The position numbers were made by a program, and so were the translations under genes. 42,865 bases of DNA from Nitrospirales bacterium (lineage in GTDB: Bacteria > Nitrospirota > Nitrospiria > Nitrospirales > UBA8639), in the NCBI GenBank assembly GCA_022824735.1, contig JAJDZI010000119.1:1-42865 (forward strand), read 5' to 3'. The notes under the pieces are model-generated. The model was not told the origin of the DNA. It was given only the letters and a program-made list of their open reading frames with translations, and searched no databases. Of this stretch, positions 16,117 through 25,214 are shown one piece after another (position 1 is the stretch's first letter; each line of letters begins with the position of its first letter).

Positions 16117-17163
16117 TTATCGACGGTTGAAGTGACGAAAACTTTCGTTTGAAAGTTTCTGTTTCCGGCCTGAGGAGAGCACAAGTTGCCGGCCAAACGC
16201 CTTCGGTTTGATTTCGCCAATGCAGGTTATGGGCACCTTTGTTTGTTCGGAAACGCGTAACACGTTCTGATGATGTGTGGCAGGGGCGGTAAACAGGAGC
16301 TCATAATCTTCCCCTCCCCGGAGCGCGATCTCTATGGGATCTCTCTTGTTTTGCCGGGCAAAGGCGCGCAGTTGGGAAGAAAGCGGAAGGGCGGTTGCGC
16401 GGATCTCGGCGCCCACCCGGCTTGCTTCGCACACGTGTCCTACGTCTGAAGAGAGTCCGTCGGAAAGGTCAATCGCGGCATGCGCGAGCTTTCGGCCGGC
16501 CAGGCGTTGTCCGACGTGAACCCGCGGAGCCGGTCGCAGGTGACGCCGGACGAGAAACGTTTCCACGGCCGGCGGGTGCAATCGTCGCCGGTTCGCTGGA
16601 CGGGTTTGCAAAATGCGGAGGCCGGCGTTGGAATCACCGAGTGTTCCGGTCACGTAAATATGGTCCCCGATTTCAGCATTGTTCCTGGTCAGCGCGCGAT
16701 TTGTTCGTACCGACCCCATGATAGTCAGGCTGAGAAAGATCTGCGACGGAGAGGAAGAGGTGTCCCCGCCGATCAATTCGACGTTGAAGGGGCGACAGGC
16801 CGCCTGGATGCCGCGATAGAGCTCACGGACGTGTTGAGGCGGAACCCGGACGGGAAGAGCCATCGAGACGAGCAGGTACAGCGGGGTGCCTCCCATGGCC
16901 GCGACGTCACTGAGGTTGGCCACACCCGCGCGCCAGCCGAGGTCCTTCGGGGTCTGATAGTTCAAGTCGAAATGCACGTCTTCGATCAAGACGTCGGTGC
17001 TGACTAGAAGCTGTTGCCCCTGCCGTGCTTTCAGGATGGCGGCATCGTCGCCGATGCCGGTGATAATCCGGGGAGAGGACGTGGGCCACTGGCGTTGCAA
17101 TTGCCGGATGAGCCCGAATTCTCCGATGGTTTTCAGGGAATCACGCGTGGATGAGCGGTTCAC
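16117..17163 (-). CDS. thiL: Thiamine-monophosphate kinase ThiL
   Basis: 348 residues. It begins with a GTG whose GTGA overlaps the lon stop (17160-17163). Motifs: EFGLIRQL, GIGDDAAI near residue 37, STDVLIEDVHF, GWRAGVANLSDVAAMGG, the GGDTSSS loop and the C-terminal ALRGGEDYELLF. ThiL phosphorylates thiamine monophosphate to the active cofactor thiamine diphosphate. Coupling to lon indicates co-transcription from the lon promoter. Confidence 0.95.
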   Translation of the reverse strand: MNRSSTRDSLKTIGEFGLIRQLQRQWPTSSPRIITGIGDDAAILKARQGQQLLVSTDVLIEDVHFDLNYQTPKDLGWRAGVANLSDVAAMGGTPLYLLVSMALPVRVPPQHVRELYRGIQAACRPFNVELIGGDTSSSPSQIFLSLTIMGSVRTNRALTRNNAEIGDHIYVTGTLGDSNAGLRILQTRPANRRRLHPPAVETFLVRRHLRPAPRVHVGQRLAGRKLAHAAIDLSDGLSSDVGHVCEASRVGAEIRATALPLSSQLRAFARQNKRDPIEIALRGGEDYELLFTAPATHHQNVLRVSEQTKVPITCIGEIKPKAFGRQLVLSSGRKQKLSNESFRHFNRR

Positions 17164-19607
17164 CGCCGGGCCTTTTTGACAGGCAGGGCCGCCGCCCGTT
17201 GTTTTCGTTTTGAAGCGGCTGCTTTGGCGCGCGCGGGCGGCTTGGGTCTGTGACGTACCGGGCGGAGAAGCGCTGCGGCGAAGACCTGCTCCACCCTTTC
17301 CGCGAATATGATCTTGATCCCTTTCAACAAGTGTTTGGGAAGTTCTTCCAAATCTTTCTCGTTTCGTTTGGGCAGAATGATGCGAGGGATCGAGACCCGC
17401 TTCGCCGCCAGGATTTTTTCTTTCAACCCGCCGATGGGCAGAATGCGTCCGCGAAGGGTGATTTCTCCCGTCATGGCGACGTCGTGCCGGACGGGAATAT
17501 TCGCCAGGTTCGACGCGAGGGCCGTCGCCATGGTGATCCCGGCTGAAGGTCCATCCTTGGGAATGGCGCCGGCGGGCACGTGAATGTGAATGTCGGTTGT
17601 CGAGAAGGTTTCATCCTTGATGCCCAGCGTGCCGGCTTGTGCCCGGACAAAGCTGAGCGCGGCCTGGGCGGATTCCTTCATGACGTCGCCGAGATGCCCC
17701 GTCAAGGTCAGGTTGCCTTTGCCCTGCATGCCCGTGGCTTCGATGTGCAGCGTTTCTCCGCCCGTTTCCGTCCAGGCCAGCCCGATGGCCAGCCCGACCT
17801 GATCTTTTTCCTTTTCGGTTTCCGGCAGGTATTTGGGAATGCCGATATAGGTGCGGAGGGAACGCGGTGTGATGGAATGGAGTTTTGGTTTGCCTTCGGC
17901 AACGCGCCGGGCCACTTTCCTCATGGCGTTGGCGAGTTCCCGTTCGAGGTTGCGGACGCCGGCTTCTCGCGTATAGTGGGTCACGATTCTTTGCACGGCA
18001 AGGTCAGTGATACGAAAATGTTTTTCCGAAATACCATGTTGTTCCAGTTGCCGCGGGATGAGATAACGCCGGGCAATCCCCAGTTTTTCTTCTTCGGTAT
18101 ATCCGGGGATTTCAATAATTTCCATCCGGTCCCGGAGGGCCGAAAGAATGGGGTCCATGAGATTGGCCGTCGTGATAAACATCACGTTGCTGAGGTCGAA
18201 GGGGACGCCCAGGTAATGGTCCGTGAACGCGTGGTTTTGCTCGGGATCCAACACTTCCAGCAGCGCCGCTGAAGGGTCGCCGCGAAAATCCATGCCGACC
18301 TTGTCGACTTCATCCAGCATGAACACGGGATTATTGGTTCCCGCCTGCTTGATGCCTTGCATGATCCGTCCGGGCAAGGCCCCGACGTACGTGCGGCGGT
18401 GTCCGCGGATTTCGGCTTCGTCACGCACTCCGCCCAGGCTCATGCGCACAAACTCGCGACCCAAGGCCCGGGCAATGGATTTCCCCAGCGACGTTTTTCC
18501 CACGCCGGGCGGGCCGGCGAAACACAGGATCGGACCTTTGAGTTTCTCCTTGAGTTTGCGGACGGCCAAATATTCGAGGATGCGTTCCTTGACCTTTTCC
18601 AGGTCATAGTGGTCTTCGTTGAGCACTTTCTTGGCGGCGTCGATGTCCAGGTTGTCCGTGGAGGCGTGATTCCACGGAATTTCCACCATCCATTCCATGT
18701 AGGTCCGCACGGTCGCCGCCTCGGCGGTGTCGGGGTGCATCTTTTCGAGACGCTTCAATTGTTTTTCCGCTTCCTTCAGAACCTTATCCGGCATGCGGCA
18801 TTCCTCAATGCGTTTTCGAAATTCCGCCACTTCTTCGGCCCGGTCATCCAGTTCCCCCAGTTCTTTCTGAATGGCTTTCAATTGCTCGCGAAGGAAGTAT
18901 TCCCGTTGCGTTTTATCGATCTCGCCCTTGGCGTCGGCTTGGATTTTCTGTTGCATCGACAACACGTCGATCTCTTTCGAGAGGATCTCCGTCACCCGTT
19001 TTAACCGGGTCACCGGATCGTCGGTTTCCAGAATTTCCTGCGTCACCTCCACTTTCAATCCAAGGTTCGAGACGATGAGGTCGGCCAGCCGGCCGGGTTC
19101 GTCCATGTTTTCGATGACCACCATGACGTCCGGCATGAGCACTTTCCCGAGGCTGGCGATCCGGTCCACCCCGTCTTTTGCGGTTCGAATGACGGCTTCG
19201 GTTTCGAGGGATGCCGCCGGTTCGAGAGAAGCCGGGAAGGGTTGAATGCGAACGGAGTAAAACGGTTCGGATTGGAGATAGTGGATGATCTTTGCCTTCG
19301 TCAGGCCCTGGACCAGAATTTTGATTCGCTCGTCGGGGAGTTTCAGCATGCGCATAATCATGCCGACCGTGCCGGTTTCGAAAATGTCCGCCGGCGCCGG
19401 CGTTTCCGTGTCATGGGCTTTCTGGGTCGCCAGGAGGACCATGCGATTACCGGCAAGGGCCGTTTCTATGGCCTTGATCGACATTTCCCGTCCGACAAAC
19501 AAGGGCAGGACCATGTACGGAAAGACCACGATGTCCCTCACGGGGATCAACGGGAGATCGCTGGGAATATCAACGTCCGGAGGAGCCTGGTGCAGTTCTT
19601 CAGTCAT
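17160..19607 (-). CDS. lon: ATP-dependent Lon protease (LonA)
   Basis: 815 residues, full-length LonA. An N-terminal substrate-binding domain (LPLIPVRDIVVFPYMVLPLFVGR) and a coiled-coil region precede the AAA+ module, with Walker A GPPGVGKT near residues 364-371 and Walker B VFMLDEVDKV. The C-terminal serine-lysine protease has S688 (PKDGPSAG) and K731 (GGLKEK), 43 residues apart as in E. coli S679/K722. The C-terminal tail is unusually basic (KPPARAKAAASKRKQR...). Lon degrades misfolded and regulatory proteins. Its promoter is at 19764-19793. Confidence 0.97.
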   Translation of the reverse strand: MTEELHQAPPDVDIPSDLPLIPVRDIVVFPYMVLPLFVGREMSIKAIETALAGNRMVLLATQKAHDTETPAPADIFETGTVGMIMRMLKLPDERIKILVQGLTKAKIIHYLQSEPFYSVRIQPFPASLEPAASLETEAVIRTAKDGVDRIASLGKVLMPDVMVVIENMDEPGRLADLIVSNLGLKVEVTQEILETDDPVTRLKRVTEILSKEIDVLSMQQKIQADAKGEIDKTQREYFLREQLKAIQKELGELDDRAEEVAEFRKRIEECRMPDKVLKEAEKQLKRLEKMHPDTAEAATVRTYMEWMVEIPWNHASTDNLDIDAAKKVLNEDHYDLEKVKERILEYLAVRKLKEKLKGPILCFAGPPGVGKTSLGKSIARALGREFVRMSLGGVRDEAEIRGHRRTYVGALPGRIMQGIKQAGTNNPVFMLDEVDKVGMDFRGDPSAALLEVLDPEQNHAFTDHYLGVPFDLSNVMFITTANLMDPILSALRDRMEIIEIPGYTEEEKLGIARRYLIPRQLEQHGISEKHFRITDLAVQRIVTHYTREAGVRNLERELANAMRKVARRVAEGKPKLHSITPRSLRTYIGIPKYLPETEKEKDQVGLAIGLAWTETGGETLHIEATGMQGKGNLTLTGHLGDVMKESAQAALSFVRAQAGTLGIKDETFSTTDIHIHVPAGAIPKDGPSAGITMATALASNLANIPVRHDVAMTGEITLRGRILPIGGLKEKILAAKRVSIPRIILPKRNEKDLEELPKHLLKGIKIIFAERVEQVFAAALLRPVRHRPKPPARAKAAASKRKQRAAALPVKKARR

Positions 19608-19763
19608 CGATCGTTGCTAGCAGTTTCAAACCGGCAAACGTGACGTGTCACACGGCGCCAAACAAATTTTTGGGATAGCACCACCGAGGGCAGGAATCGT
19701 CCGTCGTTCACCCATACGGATTGCAGCGTTCAACCGTCGAGTGTCTTCTCAACGGATCGTTGA

Positions 19764-19793
19764 ATAGTAGGTAAACAAAAAAATGAATGTCAA
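19764..19793 (-). promoter_or_regulatory. Sigma70 promoter of lon
   Basis: On the minus strand, TTGACA (19788-19793), an 18-base spacer and TACTAT (19764-19769) give a predicted start near 19757 and a leader of about 150 bases. No heat-shock (sigma32) or CIRCE element was recognised. Confidence 0.75.
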
Positions 19794-19824
19794 GGAAAGA
19801 AGCGCGATTTCAAGCTTCCCAAAC

Positions 19825-19853
19825 TTTACAAGCCATACGGGGCGATCTATAAT
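19825..19853 (+). promoter_or_regulatory. Sigma70 promoter of the bamA-lpxK operon
   Basis: TTTACA (19825-19830), a 17-base spacer and a perfect TATAAT (19848-19853) predict a start near 19860, about 200 bases before the preferred bamA start. With the lon promoter it makes a compact divergent control region (19608-20059). Confidence 0.75.
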
Positions 19854-20059
19854 GGCGCACCTTTTCATAGCATTCTTTCAGGTCTGAGTACCTGGACCCG
19901 GTCCCCTGAAAACCACTGTATGTTTCTCACCCTTGAGTGCCGGCCCCGGCTTGTGATTGTATGGCCCCTGTCCCAATGGGACGTGTTTGTCCGGAACGCA
20001 CGATGATGACAATCGGTTCAAAGAATCCGCGTTCGACGATTCCCAATCCCGGAATCCCC

Positions 20060-22336
20060 ATGAGAGTCATGACCGGTCGCGTGCTGGTGATGATTCTCGT
20101 GTCCGGATGCCTGTGTGTGACTCTGTCTCTGCCGTCGTTGAGTCAGGCACAGGAGGTGGTCGTGGACCGCGTTGCCATTGCGGGAAATCAGCGAATCGAG
20201 TCGGACGCGATTCTTGGGAACGTGACCCTCAAAGCGGGAGATCCGTTTTCACCTGAGGCGACGCGGCAGCAGATTCAACGGATTTACGATATGGGCTTCT
20301 TTGACGACGTGCAAGTGCAGACGGAAACGACAGGCAAGGGCGTCGTGATCACGTTCGTGGTGCAAGAAAAACCCTTTGTGACGGCCATTGTCTTTGATGG
20401 GAACGACGCGTTGTCGGACGATAAGTTGAAAGAGATCATCACGCTGCGGAATCAGGTCTTTCTCGATCAACAAGCGGCCAAAGCGAGTGCGGAGAAGATC
20501 CGGGAGGAATATGAAAAAAGCGGGTATCACAAGGCCAAAGTCATCCTGATCATTCAGGAATTGCAGGCGAGTCGCAATCGCGTGACGTTTTTCATCCAGG
20601 AAGGCACGCGAGCGAAAATCGATACAATTCATTTCGCCGGTATGACCGTGTTCGACAAAAAAGATTTATTGAGTGTGATGGCCAACCAGGAATGGACCAC
20701 GTTTCTCTCCCTCATTACGGACGCGGGGATCCTGCACCAGGAAGAACTCTCAAACGATATTGAACGGATCAAGGAATATTATTCGAATAGAGGATACCTT
20801 GACGTGCAGGTCGGGACCCCCGCCATTGAACTGACTGATGACAAGGAATCCGTGAACCTGACGTTTCAAATCAGTGAAGGGCGACCGTACACGGTTCAAA
20901 CGGTCCGCTATGAAGGGAATACGGTTTTTGAAGACGAAGCCCTTGCGCGATATTCGTTTATCCGTCCCGATGACGTGTTTCAACGTACGACGGTCCGTGA
21001 AGAAATTTCCCGCGTCACGGACATGTATGGAGCAGAGGGGTATGCCTTCGCCGAAGTCTCGCCCAACCTGTCTCCCAACCCTGATACGCTGACGACGGAC
21101 GTGACCTTTACGATCACGGAAGGGTCGCTGATCCGGGTCAGGGAGATTCACATTACGGGGAACGATAAGACGCGAGACAACGTCATTCGCCGGGAGTTGC
21201 GAGTGGATGAACAGGAAGTCCTGGATTCCGCGGCCATCAAGCGCAGTTTCCAACGGCTCAATAACCTGAATTTCTTTGAAACCGTCGAATTGGTTCCCGA
21301 ACACGTGGAGGAAGATAAGGTTGACGTGCAAGTGCGAGTCAAGGAGAAGCCCACGGGGCAATTCAGTATCGGCGGTGGGTTCAGCACTCTCGATCAATTT
21401 ACGGCCATTGCCAATATCACGGAAGGGAACTTGTTCGGGTTGGGGTACTTGGTCCGGGTTCGCGGACAAGTCGGTGTTCGTCGAACGATCGGCGTCCTGA
21501 CGTTCAGGAATCCGGCGCTGTTCGACGGCCCCACTTCCTTCCAGGCGGACGGGTTTAGCACGCAAACGAATTTCTTGACGTACCAGGAAGAGAGAAAGGG
21601 CGGGACGGTCCAATGGGGAAGGGCCTTTTCCGAATACATTATGGGAAGTTTTACGCTCGTCGGCGAGCAAATCAGAATTACAAACGCGGCCAGTGACGCC
21701 ACGTCGTTCATCCGGAACCAGCTTGGCGATCAATCCACGACGGGGTTTCGTTCGAGTATTTTTCGTGATACCCGCGACTTTTTCCAGGACCCGCGTACCG
21801 GCTCGAGAACGGGGCTGCGCCTGGGTTTCGGAACCGATATGCTGGGAGGAACCAATAATTTCTATCGATTCGCGCTTGATGGGTTGAAATATATCCCGTT
21901 ACCCGTGTGGGATCTCAGAATGGCGTTCCGTGGGCGGTTCGGTATGGCGGACGGGTATTCAGGCAGTTCCGTGCCCCTGACGGAACTCTTTTTTGTCGGC
22001 GGCATCAATACGATGCGCGGGTTTCAATTCGGGCGAGCCGGTCCCGTGACCGATTCCGGAACGTTGGCGGGCGGGAACAAACAGTTGATTATCAATACCG
22101 AGTTGATTTTCCCCGTCCTTCCTACGGCAAAATTGAATGGGGTCCTCTTTTTTGATTACGGGAAAGGTTTTGCCGAAGAAGAAGATTTGAATTTCAATCT
22201 GCGAAAGGCAACGGGAGTCGAGGTGCGCTGGATTTCACCGTTCGGGCCTTTACGCGCGGCATGGGGTCTCAAATTGGATCGCAAGGACCGGGAGCAATCC
22301 AGCGTCTTTGAGTTTTCCGTCGGGAACGTCTTCTAG
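20060..22336 (+). CDS. bamA: Outer membrane protein assembly factor BamA
   Basis: 758 residues from the ATG at 20060, chosen because it gives a compact signal peptide (MRVMTGRVLVMILVSG ... LSQAQ). In-frame starts at 19937 and 20003 would add up to 41 non-hydrophobic residues, and no start has a strong ribosome binding site. Five POTRA domains follow (VVDRVAIAGNQRIESDAI, VTAIVFDGNDALSDDKL, KIDTIHFAGMTVFDKKDL, YTVQTVRYEGNTVFEDEAL, RVREIHITGNDKTRDNVIRREL), then a 16-strand-type barrel with the conserved FFVGGINTMRGF lid motif. BamA inserts beta-barrel proteins, including LptD, into the outer membrane. It is first in the operon. Confidence 0.95.
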   Translation: MRVMTGRVLVMILVSGCLCVTLSLPSLSQAQEVVVDRVAIAGNQRIESDAILGNVTLKAGDPFSPEATRQQIQRIYDMGFFDDVQVQTETTGKGVVITFVVQEKPFVTAIVFDGNDALSDDKLKEIITLRNQVFLDQQAAKASAEKIREEYEKSGYHKAKVILIIQELQASRNRVTFFIQEGTRAKIDTIHFAGMTVFDKKDLLSVMANQEWTTFLSLITDAGILHQEELSNDIERIKEYYSNRGYLDVQVGTPAIELTDDKESVNLTFQISEGRPYTVQTVRYEGNTVFEDEALARYSFIRPDDVFQRTTVREEISRVTDMYGAEGYAFAEVSPNLSPNPDTLTTDVTFTITEGSLIRVREIHITGNDKTRDNVIRRELRVDEQEVLDSAAIKRSFQRLNNLNFFETVELVPEHVEEDKVDVQVRVKEKPTGQFSIGGGFSTLDQFTAIANITEGNLFGLGYLVRVRGQVGVRRTIGVLTFRNPALFDGPTSFQADGFSTQTNFLTYQEERKGGTVQWGRAFSEYIMGSFTLVGEQIRITNAASDATSFIRNQLGDQSTTGFRSSIFRDTRDFFQDPRTGSRTGLRLGFGTDMLGGTNNFYRFALDGLKYIPLPVWDLRMAFRGRFGMADGYSGSSVPLTELFFVGGINTMRGFQFGRAGPVTDSGTLAGGNKQLIINTELIFPVLPTAKLNGVLFFDYGKGFAEEEDLNFNLRKATGVEVRWISPFGPLRAAWGLKLDRKDREQSSVFEFSVGNVF

Positions 22337-22355
22337 CGTGCAACGCCTACGGGAC

Positions 22356-22940
22356 ATGAGCACGTCATGCTCGGGAATCGTGCGTCAGGCTGGTTTGGTC
22401 ATCCTGTTGTCGGTAGTCGCCGGTTGCGCGACGCCTGCTTCCGAGTCCGCCGGAGTGTTCGTCACGGAGCGACCGCCGGGTTCCGGTCTCGCCATCGGCG
22501 TCGTGGATACGCAATGGTTATTGAAAGAGTCGAAACTCGGCCGCCAGGTCAATGAGACGCTCAACCAGTTTATGAAGGACCGGCAAGCGTTACTCGAACT
22601 TGAACAGCAGGAACTGCGGAACCTGGAAAATGAGTTGTTGCGTCAAGGCAGCGTCTTGAGTCCCCCGGCCAAACAACAAAAAGAAGAGCAATTACGCCAG
22701 CGCATGTTGGACTACCAGCAAAAAGCCGGTAATATGTCACGGGAGTTTCAGTCCAAGCAGGCCGACTTGCTGGATGAATTTCGTGAACAGGTTGACATCG
22801 TCGTCAAGCGAATTGCCCGGCAACGGAGGTTGAGGCTCGTCGTCGAAAAAGGGAAGAATACATCGACGCGGTACTATGACGAGAGTATGGATTTTTCATC
22901 CGCCGTGTTGGAACTGTTGGACCAGACCACGTCACGCTGA
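22356..22940 (+). CDS. Skp/OmpH-family periplasmic chaperone with lipobox
   Basis: 194 residues. It starts at the ATG 20 bases after bamA; an in-frame GTG at 22338 is an alternative. After an N-terminal hydrophobic segment the sequence LSVVAGC (Cys24) fits a lipobox, so the protein may be a lipoprotein. Then comes the OmpH start IGVVDTQWLLKESKLGRQV, a long charged coiled coil (about 75-165) and the final strand LRLVVEKGKNTSTRYYDESMD. Skp holds unfolded outer-membrane proteins on the way to BamA. E. coli Skp is soluble with a normal cleaved signal, so a lipid anchor would be a variation. Confidence 0.85.
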   Translation: MSTSCSGIVRQAGLVILLSVVAGCATPASESAGVFVTERPPGSGLAIGVVDTQWLLKESKLGRQVNETLNQFMKDRQALLELEQQELRNLENELLRQGSVLSPPAKQQKEEQLRQRMLDYQQKAGNMSREFQSKQADLLDEFREQVDIVVKRIARQRRLRLVVEKGKNTSTRYYDESMDFSSAVLELLDQTTSR

Positions 22941-22955
22941 CGAACAGGACTGCGC

Positions 22956-23015
22956 ATGACGCCAGTCACGTTGGGCGACGGGTTGTTCCGGTCCGAGGAT
23001 ACGCGGGAACCATGA
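22956..23015 (+). CDS. Possible 19-residue leader peptide before fabZ
   Basis: ATG (22956) with AGGA six bases upstream, ending in TGA that overlaps the fabZ ATG (ATGA, 23012-23015). It fills the gap where lpxD usually lies. The peptide matches nothing I know. It may simply carry ribosomes through to fabZ, or be chance. Confidence 0.3.
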   Translation: MTPVTLGDGLFRSEDTREP

Positions 23016-23515
23016 GCGATCAGATGGCCGAATCGGACGTCGTGATGGATGCCATTGAAATACAGGCCATCCTTCCGCACCGTTATCCGTTTTTACTCGT
23101 GGACCGGGTCGTCGCGTTTGACTCCGGGCGGCGGGCAGTTGGATTGAAAAACGTCACAGTCAATGACCCGTACTTCCAGGGCCATTTCCCCGGGCGTCCC
23201 GTCTTCCCCGGCGTGTTGATCGTCGAAGCGCTTGCCCAATTGGGCGGCGTGTTGGCCATTCGATCGTCGTCCGTTGAGGGATCGCCGATTGTCTACCTGA
23301 CGGGAATCGATAAGGCCAAATTTCGCAAACCCGTCATTCCCGGCGACCAGATACGGTTGGAGGTCGAAGCGATGAAACGCCGGCCACCGTTCTGGAAGAT
23401 GGAGGGAAAGGCGTTTGTCGAAAATGACCTGGTGTGCGAGGCTGAATTAACGGCCATGCTGCAATCGGAACAGGCCGGCTCCACGGAGGCGGAAACGGGG
23501 CACCCCAAACCGTAA
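23012..23515 (+). CDS. fabZ: 3-hydroxyacyl-ACP dehydratase FabZ
   Basis: 167 residues (an ATG at 23024 is also possible). Hot-dog fold with catalytic His in ILPHRYPFLLVDRV and catalytic Glu in FPGVLIVEALAQLGG. It removes water from (3R)-hydroxyacyl-ACP in fatty acid elongation and competes with lipid A synthesis for 3-hydroxymyristoyl-ACP, which explains its usual place beside lpxA. The C-terminal tail (EQAGSTEAETGHPKP) is slightly longer than usual. lpxA follows after eight bases. Confidence 0.96.
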   Translation: MSDQMAESDVVMDAIEIQAILPHRYPFLLVDRVVAFDSGRRAVGLKNVTVNDPYFQGHFPGRPVFPGVLIVEALAQLGGVLAIRSSSVEGSPIVYLTGIDKAKFRKPVIPGDQIRLEVEAMKRRPPFWKMEGKAFVENDLVCEAELTAMLQSEQAGSTEAETGHPKP

Positions 23516-23523
23516 GGAGTCTG

Positions 23524-24342
23524 ATGTCGAGTCGATCCATTCATCCCACGGCTATTGTTCATCCGAAATCCGAACTCGATGAGGACGTGATCGTGGGGCC
23601 TTTTTGTGTCATCGGCGAGCACGTGAACATCGGTCGCGGGACTGAACTGCATTCACACGTCAGCCTGGAAGGCCATACGGATATCGGACAACGGTGTAAA
23701 ATCTTTCCCTACGTTTCAATCGGAGGGCCACCCCAGCACCTCCAATATCATGATGAGCCGACGCGCGTGAGCATCGGCGATGAAAATATTTTGCGGGAGT
23801 ACGTAACGGTGAACCGCGGCACGGCGTTCGGTGGGGGCGTCACGACGATCGGCCGGCATAATTTTTTGATGGCCTACGTCCACGTAGCGCATGATTGTCA
23901 CATCGGCGATGACGTCGTCATGGCTAATGCCGCGACGCTTGCCGGACACGTTTCCGTCGGGAACCATGCCGTGATTGGCGGATTGGTGGGTGTGCATCAA
24001 TACGTGCGGATCGGCGACTACGCCATGATCGGCGGATGTTCCGCCGTCGCAAGGGACGTGCCTCCGTTCATGCGCGCAGTCGGCAACCGGGCCGATCTCT
24101 ATGGGATTAACGCCATTGGGCTTCGCCGGGGAGGGTTTTCCGTTCAACGCATTCGCGTGTTGAAACAAGCCTACAGCCTGCTGTTTCGGAAAAACCAGCG
24201 TATGGCCGACAGTATCAAACTGGCCCGCCATCAATTCGATGATAGTCCGGACGTCCTGATCCTGCTGACGTTTCTGGAAACCTCGACTCGCGGGATGTGT
24301 CGTTCCGCGCGAAAAGGTCAAAGCGATCAGGAAGAATTTTAG
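23524..24342 (+). CDS. lpxA: UDP-N-acetylglucosamine O-acyltransferase LpxA
   Basis: 272 residues, AAGGAG just upstream of the ATG. Left-handed beta-helix hexapeptide repeats fill the first 190 residues, and the catalytic His is H123 (YVHVAHDCHIG). Gly171 (IGGCSAVARDVPP) aligns with E. coli Gly173, the ruler that allows a 14-carbon 3-hydroxyacyl chain; chain length here is inferred from that. The C-terminal helical domain starts GLRRGGFS and the tail STRGMCRSARKGQ is slightly extended. LpxA catalyses the first step of lipid A synthesis. Confidence 0.97.
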   Translation: MSSRSIHPTAIVHPKSELDEDVIVGPFCVIGEHVNIGRGTELHSHVSLEGHTDIGQRCKIFPYVSIGGPPQHLQYHDEPTRVSIGDENILREYVTVNRGTAFGGGVTTIGRHNFLMAYVHVAHDCHIGDDVVMANAATLAGHVSVGNHAVIGGLVGVHQYVRIGDYAMIGGCSAVARDVPPFMRAVGNRADLYGINAIGLRRGGFSVQRIRVLKQAYSLLFRKNQRMADSIKLARHQFDDSPDVLILLTFLETSTRGMCRSARKGQSDQEEF

Positions 24343-24356
24343 GTGACCCACACGCG

Positions 24357-25214
24357 GTGACTCAAGATTTGTCGTCGTCAGCTTTGCCGCTTCCTCCCAC
24401 TGGAGCCTGGATAGGCCTTATTGCAGGCAACGGTCGCTTCCCTATCATTTTTGCCGAAAACGCCAGGAAGCTTGGATTTCGAGTCTCGGCTGTGGCGCAT
24501 CGCGGTGAAACCTCTCCTGAGTTGGAGCAGGTGGTTGACCGGATGCATTGGGTTCGCATTGGTCAGTTCGGGAAAGTCATTCAGGCCCTCAAATGTGACG
24601 GCGTCGAGCAGGCCGTGATGCTGGGCGGGATGAAAAAAACGCATCTCTTTTCCGGCGCGCGTCCGGATTTTCGGGCGATGGCGTTTTTTGCCAAACTGAA
24701 ATCATGGAAGGATGATCAGATTCTCAGGGCTATTGCCGACGACCTGGAAGGGGAAGGGATTACGATTCGGGAGTCCACGTTCGGGCTTTCGAATCTCGTG
24801 GTCCCCGAAGGCACGTTGACCCGGCGTGAAGCGTCCGGGAAGGAACGGGAGGACGTCTCCTACGGATGGCGCATTGCGAAAGACGTCGGCCGTATGGACA
24901 TTGGTCAATGCGTGGTGGTCAAAGATCGCGTGATCGTTGCGGTTGAAGCGGTCGAGGGGACGGATGAAGCCATCCGGCGAGGCGCCCGGCTGGCCCGGGG
25001 CGGAGCCGTTGTCGTCAAGTGTTGCAAGCCCCAGCAGGATTTGCGGTTTGACTTGCCCGCGGTCGGTCCTCGAACCATCGACGTGATGGATGAAGTCAAG
25101 GCTTCGGTGTTGGCCCTGGAGGCCCACAAGACCATCATGCTTGATCGGGAAGAGATGCTGGCGAAAGCTCATCGAGCCGGCATCGCGGTTATAGGTGTCT
25201 ATGGAAACCCTTAA
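24357..25214 (+). CDS. lpxI: UDP-2,3-diacylglucosamine pyrophosphatase LpxI
   Basis: 285 residues from a GTG at 24357, preceded by AGGTGA (24341-24346). A start further up would overlap lpxA and encode a basic tail unlike the family. It has the LpxI (DUF1009) N-terminus WIGLIAGNGRFPIIFA and the C-terminal block RMDIGQCVVVKDRVIVAVEAVEGTDEAI. LpxI hydrolyses UDP-2,3-diacylglucosamine to lipid X, replacing LpxH. It ends 14 bases inside the next gene. Confidence 0.95.
   Translation: MTQDLSSSALPLPPTGAWIGLIAGNGRFPIIFAENARKLGFRVSAVAHRGETSPELEQVVDRMHWVRIGQFGKVIQALKCDGVEQAVMLGGMKKTHLFSGARPDFRAMAFFAKLKSWKDDQILRAIADDLEGEGITIRESTFGLSNLVVPEGTLTRREASGKEREDVSYGWRIAKDVGRMDIGQCVVVKDRVIVAVEAVEGTDEAIRRGARLARGGAVVVKCCKPQQDLRFDLPAVGPRTIDVMDEVKASVLALEAHKTIMLDREEMLAKAHRAGIAVIGVYGNP

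Noticed and set aside
17580-18272. Long open frame on the plus strand opposite lon
   Set aside because: Shadow of the GC-rich lon gene; no ribosome binding site or recognisable protein.
20060-20130. LVSGC in the BamA signal region could be read as a lipobox
   Set aside because: The hydrophobic core continues past the Cys and a normal cleavage region (LSQAQ) follows; BamA is not a lipoprotein.
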